A DNA stretch of 64,000 nucleotides, taken from contig OX457036.1 of the NCBI GenBank assembly GCA_949752735.1, positions 86,944,987 through 87,008,986 on the forward strand, read 5' to 3'. The notes under the pieces are model-generated. The model searched no databases and had not been told where the DNA came from. It worked only from the letters and a program-made list of their open reading frames with translations. The stretch's first letter is position 1, and each line of letters starts with the position of its first letter. Positions 10,625-19,999 of this stretch are shown here, in pieces. Position numbers and translations under genes: made by a program. This stretch comes from Lumbricus terrestris. Taxonomy: Eukaryota > Annelida > Clitellata > Crassiclitellata > Lumbricidae.

Positions 10625-11295
10625 GGCCGGCCTTAGCCCAAGTGGCGCCCTAGGCAAGGCATACATTTGGTGCCCCAGGCATTTGATGCCTGCATTTGGC
10701 GCAATTAGTTTCCCACTCAATTGTTCAGCCCACGTTAGAATCTAAAGATGAATTAGGCAGAGCCGGTATACGCTTACAAGGTCGTACCCAGGATTTTATT
10801 TCGGGGGATGTTTTCTTGACCGTGAATTTTGAGGTGCGTGCACACTGCGGGCGACTCTTTTGGGCGAAATTTTCTGATTACTTTTGTTAGTCGTCGAATT
10901 TTCTGACCTCCAAAAAGCACTATTTGCCGCGATTTTCGACTATATTCTACTCAAAATTACATTACACACTGTCATGTGCTAGCAAATGCATAATTATTTC
11001 ATTTTTACATTATTTCATTTGGGGGGGGTGTTCAAACATCCAAACATGATGAACATCCCCCCTAGCTACAGCCTTGTAGGCCTACGCTCAATTGAGTAGG
11101 CCTAATTCATTATAATTTCTTCAATAGTACACTGAAGACTGGATAATATTCAATTTTGTGGAGAATGGTATACAAGTTAAAAAATATTAAAATACACTCT
11201 TGTGGAAATGGCGCCCTCTTTGATGGAAATGGCGCCCTCTAAAACTTGGCGCCCCATGCAACTGCCTGCTTTGCCTATGCCTTAGGTCGGCCCTG
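10625..11295. mobile_element. Composite hAT-like repeat with GGCGCCC ends, nested element inside
   Basis: The left side (GGCCGGCCTTAGCCCAAGTG, GGCGCCCTAGGCA) and right side (GCCCCATGCAACTGCC, GCCTTAGGTCGGCCC) are approximate inverted repeats. A second pair inside (TCGTACCCAGGATTTTATTT near 10784; CCCCCCTAGCTACAGCC near 11057) suggests a nested element at about 10780-11075. Another right end of the outer family lies at 11640-11715. No clean target duplication was found. Confidence 0.5.
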
Positions 11296-11639
11296 CCTCA
11301 GCTACTGCCCTTTCTTCATCGTCGTCCCTACTAGACTATTTTATTTCAATCTGAATAAAGGGCAGGCTGTAACGTTGTAAACTCATCTTCATACTCAGCA
11401 AGGCCCACTCCCATTTCATACATTTCATTTCTTGCAACATCTTCACTATCGAAATTTAGCGTCGCGTATTTTAACCTGTCTCCTAAAGCAAAGAGTACGG
11501 AATGTCGCTAACAATCGAATAATTTTATTTGTCGATTTAAAATTTATGCAGTCCTTGAAATTGAATTAGGCCAACCTGAATAGGTTCAAAGAATTCATAA
11601 TTAAGTTTTGAGTTTAAAAGAATAGCGTAAAAAAATAAA

Positions 11640-11715
11640 TTCGCCGGTGCCGCGGCGCCCCTAAAGACTGCGGCGCCCTAGGCAACTGCCTACTTTGCCT
11701 ATAGCCAAGGCCGGT
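11640..11715. mobile_element. Second end fragment of the GGCGCCC repeat family
   Basis: GCGGCGCCCTAGGCAACTGC then CTACTTTGCCTATAGCCAAG matches the right end of the element at 11214-11290. Only the terminal segment is recognisable. Confidence 0.55.
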
Positions 11716-12594
11716 GCTGATTTGGTCAAGGCTACAGATGGAACGACATCGTCTGCTTTGCGAAGTTGTGTGTTCTCTGCGAGTACGGTCCATTCTAAGA
11801 ATAGGCCTAAAATTGACCATTATGAATGTTGACCTTATGAAGACCTGGTCTAGATGCTCCAACTGTTACAGTTGATGGACCAGTGCATCATACAATGACC
11901 TGACACAAATTGATATATGCAATAATACTATGGCAATAATTTCATGTAGGCCCCCTATAATAGACCTAGTTAACTTTAACCAATTTCTTCTACTCGCTTA
12001 TTTTGATTGTATTGGCACTGCTGGCTGATCGAGCGTGAAACAACCTAGGGGTTTAAAGTTTGTGTGTGCGTATGAACTTTAGTTTCTCTGTTTTAGCCTT
12101 TATGTGCCTGGCCATGCGCTTTAAACTAAACTGCAAAAATTACAGCAAGGAAAGAGATGAGATAATTTATGGTATGCACTCTTCAGCAATAGGCCTACAC
12201 TACGAAAAATCCTCGATCGCACTATGCAGGATGTAATTATTTACTAGTGGGCCTATATGCAATCACGAGCAGTCGGTAGATTAATAATACAAAATTAAAC
12301 TGAAGAACTTTGATTCCCATACTCAATATTACTCTGAGTATCCGACAAAAACTACACAAAAACTACACTAACTCCCGATGAAAAGTAGAACCCAACACAA
12401 AGTGCCATAAGTCGGTCAAAGCCTTTAGTATTTGCGTGAAATGTTAAACATGACAACAGTATAGTAATATAACCACCTAATCCTAAGTTCCTAACGCCGA
12501 TTAGAAATATTCGTGAAGCTTATGAGGGTCTGAGATGCAGCGCCGAAAAGAGTAAATTTCAACATGCAAAAGCTGAAATGAAGTGAAGTGAAGC
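11716..12594. other. Intergenic, no recognised feature
   Basis: AT-rich; apart from two TAGGCCTA motifs (near 11802 and 12190) I see no gene, element end or repeat. Confidence 0.5.
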
Positions 12595-12750
12595 TGCAGC
12601 CGGTGTTCAAAATGTCCTACTTGTTCATGGACACATTGCCGTACACGTAGTAGTGTAGCAGCTGGTCCCGGCAGACTCGCGGCTTAGGGCTTCATATCTC
12701 GCAGCTGTGGCCGCCCAACAGTCCAGACCTCAATCCTGAGTGTACTGGAG
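12595..12750 (+). pseudogene. Tc1-like transposase relic, 5' part
   Basis: The frame ending at 12750 reads QLWPPNSPDLNPE, the signature around the second catalytic Asp of Tc1/mariner (IS630-Tc1-mariner DDE) transposases (consensus WP-x-x-SPDLNP-x-E). Upstream sequence keeps family-like phrases (QQLVPA type) but with a stop and a frameshift. A hAT element (12751-13636) interrupts the gene here, and it resumes at 13651. Both ends of the host element are lost. Confidence 0.75.
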
Positions 12751-13636
12751 CAGGGTTGCCAGATTTCGGAAAATCTTTGTCGCGAGATCACGACAAAAAG
12801 TGGCGAAATCGAGAGATTATCGAGCTTTTCTACATGCCTTACAAAACGCTTTGTCCTCGCCGGAGGGATCACTGGACAGACATCATGTCATAAAAAGTCA
12901 CTAATGATTTAATGGTGCCATCAGTCTTTCCGGGAGTATGTTACACATTAAGCATTTTTTGCATTCGGTAATGAATTTTACAGCAATTTCTAGTTACGGC
13001 TAAATTGGTTTACAAACCATAAATGAATCGTACATGTATAATTTATAGGGTTTAGGCCTATGTAGGCCTATTGCAGTGAATTGGGAGTGATCTAACCTAC
13101 CTTCACAATCTGGGAATCGCTCCAAACTCTTGTTGTAGGCCTATAATTTCACGTATTTCACCTACTTTTCCATAACGTCATATAATCTATGTATACCTTT
13201 CCAAAATAGGCCAAGTGCCTGTGTACCTCGTGCATGAAAGATGAAATTTCCCGTCAATTATTGGCGTCAAATATCAGTCAATTATTGAAGACAATTTCTT
13301 GGAGCTTAGTAGAATGGCCCCAGTCAGAGGACACAATGATGAAAACATTGACGTAAACAGTTAGATGATAAGCAATTTAGTGATTACGGTAAATTAGTCC
13401 GTGCTCCTTAGAGAATTAATGCATTTATTGTTAGGTAGACAACACTACAAACAAATGGTCACGGTAATTGTAATCTACAGCGGTCAATTTATGAGATTTC
13501 AAAATGTCGCCGTGGTGACCGCGAGACAATTCAAAAGTCGCCCAAAAAGCGCGAGGTCGCGAGGACAAAATTTTCAGTCGCGAGTGCTTTCAAAAGTCGC
13601 CTAATTTTCGCTTTTCGCCACGACCTGGCAACCCTG
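12751..13636. mobile_element. Non-autonomous hAT element, 886 bp, inside a transposase relic
   Basis: Ends are CAGGGTTGCCAG and CTGGCAACCCTG. The target sequence TACTGGAG lies immediately left (12743-12750) and again at 13643-13650, but six extra bases, TAGGCC (13637-13642), separate the right end from its target copy. Subterminal regions are rich in GTCGC/GCGAC. No transposase frame is seen. Confidence 0.82.
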
Positions 13637-13650
13637 TAGGCCTACTGGAG

Positions 13651-13771
13651 GTGCGCGCTTTTCGTTCCCGCGTATTCGTGACATCGATCATCTGATTGAA
13701 GAGTTGCAGCTGTTTGACCACGTGACCATCGATCGGACCATCAAACAGCGGCGTCACGGTTTGTTCATGTT
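13651..13771 (+). pseudogene. Tc1-like transposase relic, 3' part
   Basis: One frame reads RIRDIDHLIEELQLFDHV, then TIDRTIKQRRH. This matches the C-terminal helix region of Tc1-like transposases (RIRDVDHL-x-E type, then IID-x-AIKQWR). If the hAT and one target copy are ignored, this frame joins without a shift to the SPDLNPE segment ending at 12750, so the two halves were one gene. A second element (13780-14160) cuts it at the 3' side. Confidence 0.7.
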
Positions 13772-13779
13772 CCTGTTTC

Positions 13780-14160
13780 CATAGGCGTAGGGGACATTTC
13801 GGAAGTGGGGGGGGCATAATTTTCATTTTTGCCCGAAAAATCTGATGGCCTCTTTTTTTAGTTATCGCTGAAAATCTTAGGATTTTCTTGTCCGAAGAAT
13901 CTGATGACCTTTTTTTAGTCATCGCCCAAAATCTTAGAATTTTCTCGTGCGAAAAATCTGATGACCTTTGTTTAATCATTCCCTGTAAATCTTAAGAAAA
14001 TTTAGCTTTTTACCCCTGTGTGCCCGAAAAAACCCCGCCTGTACCTGTTTACCCTTTCCGAATTTTTTTCTCGTCCGTGCCTCTTTTGCCCGAAAAACAC
14101 ATTTGCCCAAAATTTGGGGGCATTTGTTCCCCCCCTGGACTCCCGCCTCCTACGCCTATG
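13780..14160. mobile_element. hAT-like MITE, 381 bp
   Basis: Ends are CATAGGCGTAGG and CCTACGCCTATG, a perfect 12-bp inverted repeat. Flanks CCTGTTTC (13772-13779) and CCTGTTCC (14161-14168) match at 7 of 8 bases, consistent with a hAT target duplication. The interior has three short diverged repeats of AAAATCTGATGACC with TTTAGTCATCG. It is inserted in the Tc1-like relic. Confidence 0.78.
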
Positions 14161-14168
14161 CCTGTTCC

Positions 14169-14902
14169 TATAAATGCAGAACTCAAGAAAGACGAGATTC
14201 TACGTAGTAGGCTAACAACATCTCCTTCATCACAATCCTCCGGTGATTTGTGGACGTTGTGTGTTAACCTCAACTGCAGTTACATCGTCTTTGTTGATGT
14301 CGGACGAGTAAGTTTACCCAAGAAAACGTATGCCGCAAGTAGGTCTATCGTACTGTATCCATAGATATAGTTAATTACACTAATATCTAATTAATTAATT
14401 TTTTCTGGAAATTAAAAAAGGAATTTCTTCGAAAAATTAGTTTAGTATACTCAATCAACTTTATGCCCACACGGAAATATTAAGTCCAATTACAAAAGGC
14501 AGCAAATCGCATAATATGATTGTAGTAGGTCAAGGACAATTACTATTGTTTCTATGCTTCAGTGTACATACAGCGAACTGTACAGTGTAAAATGTCGCAT
14601 CAAGTACAACAACTGAAGTGAAACGTCTGGCTTACATAGACTTACTTATCCATGCAGTAGACCTACACAGCAAGTGAGTCTTTCTTAGAAGTCCACACTA
14701 AAGTCTGTTTTTCACGCCCAAATTCCAATTGGATCATAGTTCAACTCCACCCCCGGTTATTTTTTCACAATTCCAACACTGCCCATAAACAGACTATATA
14801 CGTACGTGTGTCGGGTGTAAATTGTGGCAGACGCGGCTGGACGCATTTGAATTTATGTAGGGCCTAATGCTCCAATAATCCTTCTATTTTCTGCATCAAG
14901 TC
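14169..14902. other. Intergenic, no recognised feature
   Basis: No gene or repeat family is recognised. The open frame across 14020-14364 overlaps the MITE end and is not supported. Confidence 0.45.
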
Positions 14903-14972
14903 AACACGCGGTGGTGTAGTGGCGGCGTCGTTGCCTTGAAGCCGGAGGGGAAGGACCTTGGGCAAGTCCTAT
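14903..14972 (+). repeat. SINE head with internal deletion
   Basis: CACGCGGTGGTGTAGTGG to CCTTGAAGCCGGAGGG matches the tRNA-like head of the main SINE. It then jumps to GGACCTTGGGCAAGTCC, so the B-box segment (about 35 bp) is deleted. Confidence 0.75.
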
Positions 14973-15408
14973 GGAGCGATTTGGCAAGTTTAAGTGATGA
15001 TCGAGGTGACGGAAGGGCCAATTAAGTAGAGTCAGTGTTTTAGGTAGAGAACGGGTAATGAACTGTAATGAACTGAGCGATTGGACAGTGAACAACAGTT
15101 ACTGAAGAAGATGGGAATTAAGGTTGAGAGGAGTGAAACTGTGTGTTGTATGAGAGTGATAAGACTTCACAGGCCTACTCTATTCGTTCAGGTATTTTCA
15201 ACCAGTATAGTGATTTGGGGACAGGAGTGATGTGTGGTTTTTGGGTTTGGTGACAGCACGGCGGAGGGCATCGTGAAAGTGGATCGACTTGGCTCGGCCG
15301 ACGATCGACTCGATCGACTTCGTCGACTTGGCCTAGTTTTGTCTCTTACTCACCTCTGCAGTTATCTAATATCAAAATTAAATTATACGATAGTAGATAA
15401 TGTGTGAT
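14973..15408. other. Intergenic; cluster of GATCGACT motifs
   Basis: No gene is seen. At 15281-15327 GATCGACT/CGTCGACT motifs cluster (GATCGACTCGATCGACTTCG at its centre); a similar cluster lies at 17037-17113. Confidence 0.5.
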
Positions 15409-16215
15409 AGTCTGTGTGACATCACAATAAGCCTAATTTCGAATTCTCAGTGAATTTATATAATAGTAGATTTGCACTGAAATAGTAGTGACGTCACAAT
15501 TATAGGCCTCGTTTTAGATTATGAAAATGAACTTCAATAATTATTAAAGTAGTTCCGTGTAATAATTGAAGTGACGTCACAATATGCCTTGCATATACTC
15601 TTCTATGATAGTAGGTCTGTATCATAATCGAAGTGACGTCATAATAGGCATAGTTTATTCTCAAAAATGAACCTCTTTAATAGTAGGTATGCATCATGAT
15701 CGAAGTGACGTCACATGTAATGGACATAATTTTATACTCTCAAGCTGGACGTATAATTAGAGATTTCTATCATAATCAGACTTATCAGAGTGACGTTGCG
15801 TTAAAACAGCCCCAGTTTTGTATTATGAAAATGAAATAATATGGTAGTAGATCTGTATCATAATCAAAATGACGCCATAACAATTTCGGTTTCTCAGTGA
15901 ACTTGTTTAATAGTAGAATTGTATCGAAATCGAAGTGGCGTCATAAAAGGCTCAGTGTTACAACTTACACTCGCAAAATGAACATCTATAGGCCTACTGG
16001 AAGATCTGTATAATAATCGAAGCGACATCACAATAGGTTTTGCTTGTATTCTCAAAACGTACTTCTATAATAGTACATTTGTATCATCATCACTAATAAG
16101 AGTGACGTTACAAGGGGCATAGTTTTGTATTCGCAAAAATTAATGAAATTATATGATAGTAGATCTGCATCGATCGTGATCGAGGTGACGTCAGGATAGG
16201 CCTAATTTCGCTTTC
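15409..16215. repeat. Tandem array of about eleven units with CRE-like sites
   Basis: Units of roughly 62-87 bp share ATAGTAGATCTGTATCATAA, then TCGAAGTGACGTCACAATAG. Perfect TGACGTCA octamers start at 15489, 15572, 15634, 15706 and 16186. One-to-two-base variants start at 15417, 15791, 15870, 15936, 16023 and 16103. TGACGTCA is the known CREB/ATF binding palindrome. The array lies 1.5-2.3 kb upstream of the integrin start codon; whether it is regulatory or only a minisatellite is not settled by sequence. Confidence 0.88.
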
Positions 16216-16274
16216 TCAGTGAACTTATTATTTTAATTGTAGAATTGTGGGAGGAATTCTTCCGAAAAACCAAA

Positions 16275-16400
16275 TTTCACGGGTGGCGTGCCGGTGGAGG
16301 TCGGAGTGTGGTGGGGGTGTGGTGGGTGTTGTGGGGGGGGGAGGCGGTGTTGTGGGGTGTGGTGTGCGGTGTGGTGGGGTTGTGGCTGGGAGCGTGCCGA
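16275..16400 (+). repeat. G-rich GGTGT tract with quadruplex potential
   Basis: About 125 bp of GGTGTGGTGGG-type repeats, including runs of five to eight G. The plus strand could form G-quadruplexes. It lies between the CRE-like array and the Helitron-like end. Confidence 0.8.
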
Positions 16401-16410
16401 ATCCCAAATT

Positions 16411-16439
16411 TCCCGGGCAACGCCGGGTACCCCAGCTAG
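16411..16439 (+). mobile_element. Helitron-like 3' terminus
   Basis: A GC-rich hairpin, CCCGGGCAACGCCGGG (16412-16427), is followed by CTAG (16436-16439) and a host T. This matches the known Helitron 3' end (short hairpin, then CTRR, then T). The 5' TC end was not located, so the extent is unknown; it may include the upstream G-rich tract and CRE-like array. Confidence 0.55.
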
Positions 16440-16440
16440 T

Positions 16441-17336
16441 GTAGGCCATAAACAGGCCTGTAATAGTAGGCCTAGATCTTTCTCATACTCATTCAGGGGC
16501 GGATCAAAGAGGAGCAATCCGCTGAATCCGGCCATGCCCCATTCAGAGATTTGCATAGGACGTGCCATATGGCCCTCCCCGATCAGTTTTAAAGAAGCTG
16601 TAAATCAACGCGCAACGTGAGCGCAGGAACGTGCACGAGAGAGAATTAAAGTAGCACGTAGGCCTAACTAAAAGCCATCAGGTTTCAAATAACCGGAGTT
16701 GCCACGGGGTTTTTTTTTGGGGGGGGGAGATTAAAATAAGAGATTTTTCGGCGGAAGACCAACGAAAATTTTTGACGACCCAAGATCAAACATTTTGGGC
16801 CCCACTTCCAAAATTTATGTAAGCTACCCACCCCTGTAGGCTACTCGATCATTCAACTCAGGTCGAAAGCGTACGTCTGTAGGGCCAATAGTCAACTTTC
16901 ACAGTTCCACTAACACGAAATCGCCAGCTGCCAAAAGGGTCATTATAGCTGCACTTGTGTGCAAATACTGAATTACGACATTACTATCACGTAGGTCACT
17001 TTGAGACTTCAAGAAATAGTAGATAAATATTTCTAAGTCGATTCGAGTCGATGAAACAACGATCGACTCGACTTCCGAAAACGAACGATCTTGCAAATCG
17101 ATCGAGTCGACGATTTTACTTTATCTGCGGGTGGACAGACTAGGCCTACTATTCCTTTTTAGCTGCGCCTGTAGCCTATTCACTCTGACACATTCCTGAA
17201 AACTGTTCTTCTTGGCCGCGCTGGAGTCAGGAGCGCCTCTGACTGTGAGTAGTATCCTTGAGGAGGTGCTATATAAATAGGGCCTACTTGAATGAATGAA
17301 TGAATACAATTAGGCATTATAGGCAACGCTATTAGA
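16441..17336. other. Intergenic; second GATCGACT cluster and a SINE tail
   Basis: Contains G-run debris (about 16710-16728), a GTCGATTCGAGTCGATG / GATCGACTCGA cluster (17037-17113) and a SINE/LINE tail (17215-17310). I see nothing else. Confidence 0.5.
17215..17310 (+). repeat. SINE/LINE 3' tail with GAAT repeats
   Basis: GGAGTCAGGAGCGCCTCTGA, then GAGGTGCTATATAAATA and GAATGAATGAATGAAT. TAGGGCCTA (17278-17286) sits where the sister tail at 54652 has a plain AATTCTTG join. Confidence 0.75.
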
Positions 17337-17340
17337 AACC

Positions 17341-17435
17341 TATGAAGCACGTCTATCCTACATGGGTTTCGGGAATCGAACTGAGCTCCACTGATCTCTA
17401 TGCCAGCGTGTTGTCCAATGCGACACTATGCCCCT
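17341..17435 (-). repeat. tRNA-like SINE remnant
   Basis: On the minus strand GGGGCATAGTGTCGCATTGG resembles a tRNA head with A box. AGTTCGATTCCCG, a B box, follows about 35 bp later. No complete cloverleaf is seen. Called a SINE relic just upstream of the integrin promoter. Confidence 0.5.
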
Positions 17436-17469
17436 AAAACTTTGGAATACTTCACTAGTTGATATATAT

Positions 17470-17540
17470 GACGCAGCGCTTGTGAATAGTATATAATATG
17501 CTGTAGGTTGCTTGCTTAGAGTAGCGCTTTAGGAATTTGG
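17470..17540 (+). repeat. LINE 3' end fragment related to 8168-8245
   Basis: ACGCAGCGCTTGTGAATA and GTAGCGCTTTAGGAATTTGG correspond to the 3' UTR phrases of the LINE remnant at 7998-8265. Confidence 0.55.
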
Positions 17541-17673
17541 ATGCCAATGAATGATTTCAGACCGGAAGTGAATTCTGATTCGCCGACGGCCAAAATCTGT
17601 TAGCGGTGGCGAGGTAGAAAATCTTTTTATTAAGACGTCGTTGGCGAATAAGTCTTTGGTGGCATTGGTGAAA
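17541..17673 (+). promoter_or_regulatory. Candidate proximal promoter and 5' UTR of integrin alpha
   Basis: The 130 bp before the ATG carry CCAAT (17544-17548) and ACCGGAAGTG (17561-17570), a strong ETS-type site typical of TATA-less promoters. AAAATGGCGC overlapping the ATG (17671-17680) resembles a YY1 site. No TATA box is placed suitably. The transcription start is not defined by the sequence alone. Confidence 0.4.
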
Positions 17674-17873
17674 ATGGCGCAGGTGGACGATATAACGAGA
17701 CGATGGCTCTCTGGATTTACTATAGTCTTATTTCTGTTTAGTGAAGTTTGTTTAGGATTCAATTTGGACGTAAAGGCGCCTATTATCAAGGAGGGCAGAT
17801 CGACTTCGTATTTTGGTTATTCAGTTGCTCATCACTTAGTTAAGAATCGTGATACGGACGTTAGTGAATCTGT
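17674..17873 (+). CDS. Integrin alpha (laminin-binding class), exon 1
   Basis: First coding exon of an integrin alpha chain, the cell-surface subunit that pairs with integrin beta to bind extracellular matrix. The ATG at 17674 has a good context (A at -3, G at +4). Residues 1-28 form a signal peptide (core FTIVLFLF), with likely cleavage before FNLD. The mature N-terminus FNLDVKAPII and SYFGYSVA (residues 45-52) are the hallmark start of the beta-propeller (first FG-GAP repeat). The exon ends at the strong donor GTAAGA (17874) with two bases of a codon left over. The open frame runs two codons further only because the donor reads in frame before a stop. Four downstream exons fit in phase. Laminin-binding class is supported by exons 3-5. 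Confidence 0.9.
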
Positions 17874-18104
17874 GTAAGAATCATTCCCCTATTTAAACTA
17901 ATAAATAACTCGTATAATATGCTGATGGCCACGAACACGTGGAATTATTTGTAAACGGGTGGGGTGGGGTAGTGGTGGGTGAGATGAAGTGCTGCTACAC
18001 GTTGGTGACCAGGTGAAGTGTCTGAAGCCGGGGATAATAGAATATGGTAAAACTTCATTTTAGCTGCGTAAATTATTTCTCCATGTATACGCTTTCTTGA
18101 TAAA

Positions 18105-18415
18105 ATCGGAACTAGATCGTTGAAAATAATTACCGCGGGAGTAATAAATATTGTTACACATGAAATAGAAGCTGGATCGACGAAAACGTCTTGCTTAAAT
18201 TGGAGCTGGATGGAGTAAAATGTATGGCCTTAAATTGGAGCTGGATTGAATAAAATATTAAATGGGAGCTGGATTCAAAAATGCTTCGGAAATGGGGGCG
18301 GGAGGGATCAATGTATTTTATATCTTAAATAGAAGCTGGATTAATGTTTGATAGATCTTAAATAGAAGTTGGATGAATGATAAAACGCTTAAGAAATCGA
18401 AGCTGGATGAAGGTT
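18105..18415 (+). repeat. Degenerate tandem repeat, AGCTGGAT core, about 34-bp period
   Basis: CTTAAAT(A/T)GAAGCTGGAT-type units occur near 18107, 18168, 18202, 18237, 18265, 18332, 18365 and 18399. Spacing is mostly 28-35 bp (one double interval). Inverted relics (AATCCAACTTCCATTT, ATCGATCCAGCT) occur at 18985-19075 and 19320-19360. Confidence 0.75.
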
Positions 18416-19075
18416 TTATATCCATGAATTTGTCTTCCGCAACCGATTCCGTCATGAGGACATGTTTCTTACAGTGTTAACGATAATTTCAGACAACTAT
18501 CCGGTTTGAAATCGTGAGAAATAATTTACGCACCTAAAATGAAGTTTTACCTAGAATATTATTAAGCAACCCGTATGACGAACCTTAACAGTTTGAATTG
18601 TTAAAGCGATATTGTTCACGCGGTGCATGACTCATATCTTACTCTCACCAGTGCAACATTGAACATTCGCTAGTGTAAGCTTATCATAGAGGTGTCAACC
18701 CTTTTAATGGTTTGCCAGTGCTAATATTTTCTCCCAAGTGGCAGAAAAGCAACATTTCTCAGCAAAATGGGGTTGGGAGGGTAATGAACCTGCATACAGA
18801 AATTTACAGCAACACTTGATCTTCAATTGTGCACCTTTAGCCTACAAAAAGTTAATTTGGCGTCAAAATATTTGTTTTAATTTTCATTGTCACCTGCACT
18901 CATTAAGGTTTAAATATTAAAAATACTAAATTATTCATGCATATTGTTTGAATATCGAACTCTGCTTGTTACACTATGATATTTTCATCAGTCCAGCTTA
19001 AATAGTTTCATAAATCCAACATCCATCTTTGCAAGGATTATTTTATATTTTTTTTTATCAATCCAACTTCCATTT

Positions 19076-19298
19076 GTGGGACACGGTGATGTAGTGGGTA
19101 TGTTCGTTGCCTTGCAGCCGGAGGGTTGCAGGTTCGAATCCACCTCAAACCACCTCGTAGAGACTTTTAGCTAGCCCTTCACTCGCAATTGCTCATGCGC
19201 TTTGGCATGAAACTCTGATTTAGTGTTTGCACTGTAGTCTGGAGCACTTCTGAGTAGAAATCTTGAAGGGGCGCTATAACAAGTGCACATACGTACAT
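19076..19298 (+). repeat. tRNA-derived SINE, full length
   Basis: Head GGTGATGTAGTGGGTATG, B box GGTTCGAATCC (19131-19141), body with a partial middle deletion (GAGACTTTTAGCTAGCCC), tail TTGAAGGGGCGCTATAACAA. It interrupts the inverted relics of the intron-1 repeat. Confidence 0.88.
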
Positions 19299-19369
19299 CA
19301 AGCAGGAATTATTTTAATTAATTCAACTTCTATTCAAGAAAGTTTTTTAATCGATCCAGCTATGTCATC

Positions 19370-19930
19370 ATCATCATCTTCATCATAATTACAGTCACTG
19401 ATTAGAGCCATTTGGCAGGAATTAATTATCCCCATTGTGCTTGTCATTAATCATGTTAATTGCTGTTCTCACAGCTAGTCCATGTGATGTTTTGTCCTAT
19501 ATAATTATCTGTCAAGCTCCAACTTTGTTTCGTTTTGCTCGTATCTTCTTTATAGTTCATTGTGTGGATTCCGTCAACTGGCATGCTGCCTGTTTTTTTT
19601 TTACTAAGTTACAGTTGTGTCAGTGCCTTTTAAGCCAGCCGAACGTTTTCTGTGCTTATGCTTCCAAGTTTTTGCATAATCTTCGTGAAATAAGTTATCT
19701 TGCAAGTAAATTTTTGAATGACTGTTTTAAAAATAAATATAACACACCGATTTAATTTTGTTTCAGCATTGTATGAATTTAACAAAGTAATCGTTTAAAT
19801 GTTTGTATTAGTATGCAATTTGCTGAAGTCGTATTTGAACTGAAATGACAGCACTTGATGAAAGAAATCAGATGGAATGTCAGTAGTGGGAAAATGTATT
19901 GTGCTACCTTACAACACTAGTCGTCAGTTG
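19370..19930 (+). repeat. Dispersed repeat copy A (pair of 36262-36735)
   Basis: After a CATCAT tract comes GAGCCATTTGGCAGGAATTA, then AATTGCTGTTCT, GTCCATGTGATGTT, CTGTCAAGCTC and TTCATTGTGTGGATT. The series continues to GTCGTATTTGAACTGAAATG. The same series occurs in the same order at 36262-36735. No known family is recognised; copy A has about 90 extra bases near 19740-19830. Confidence 0.75.
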
Positions 19931-19999
19931 TACATTAATAATTTATTATTGTAGTGTATGTATAATATATATGAACATTTATATAGCGCCTTACAATAA

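Noticed and set aside
13590..13979. 129-codon minus-strand frame with KKRSSDSSDKK-like repeats
   Set aside because: Spans two transposon ends and antisense of the Tc1-like relic; the repeats are the MITE's internal DNA repeats.
15409..16215. CRISPR-like array
   Set aside because: Units vary in length and sequence, no spacer/repeat distinction, eukaryotic context.
16228..16620. Pro/Thr/His-rich and Gly/Val-rich open frames on both strands
   Set aside because: Simple G-rich GGTGT tract read in several frames.
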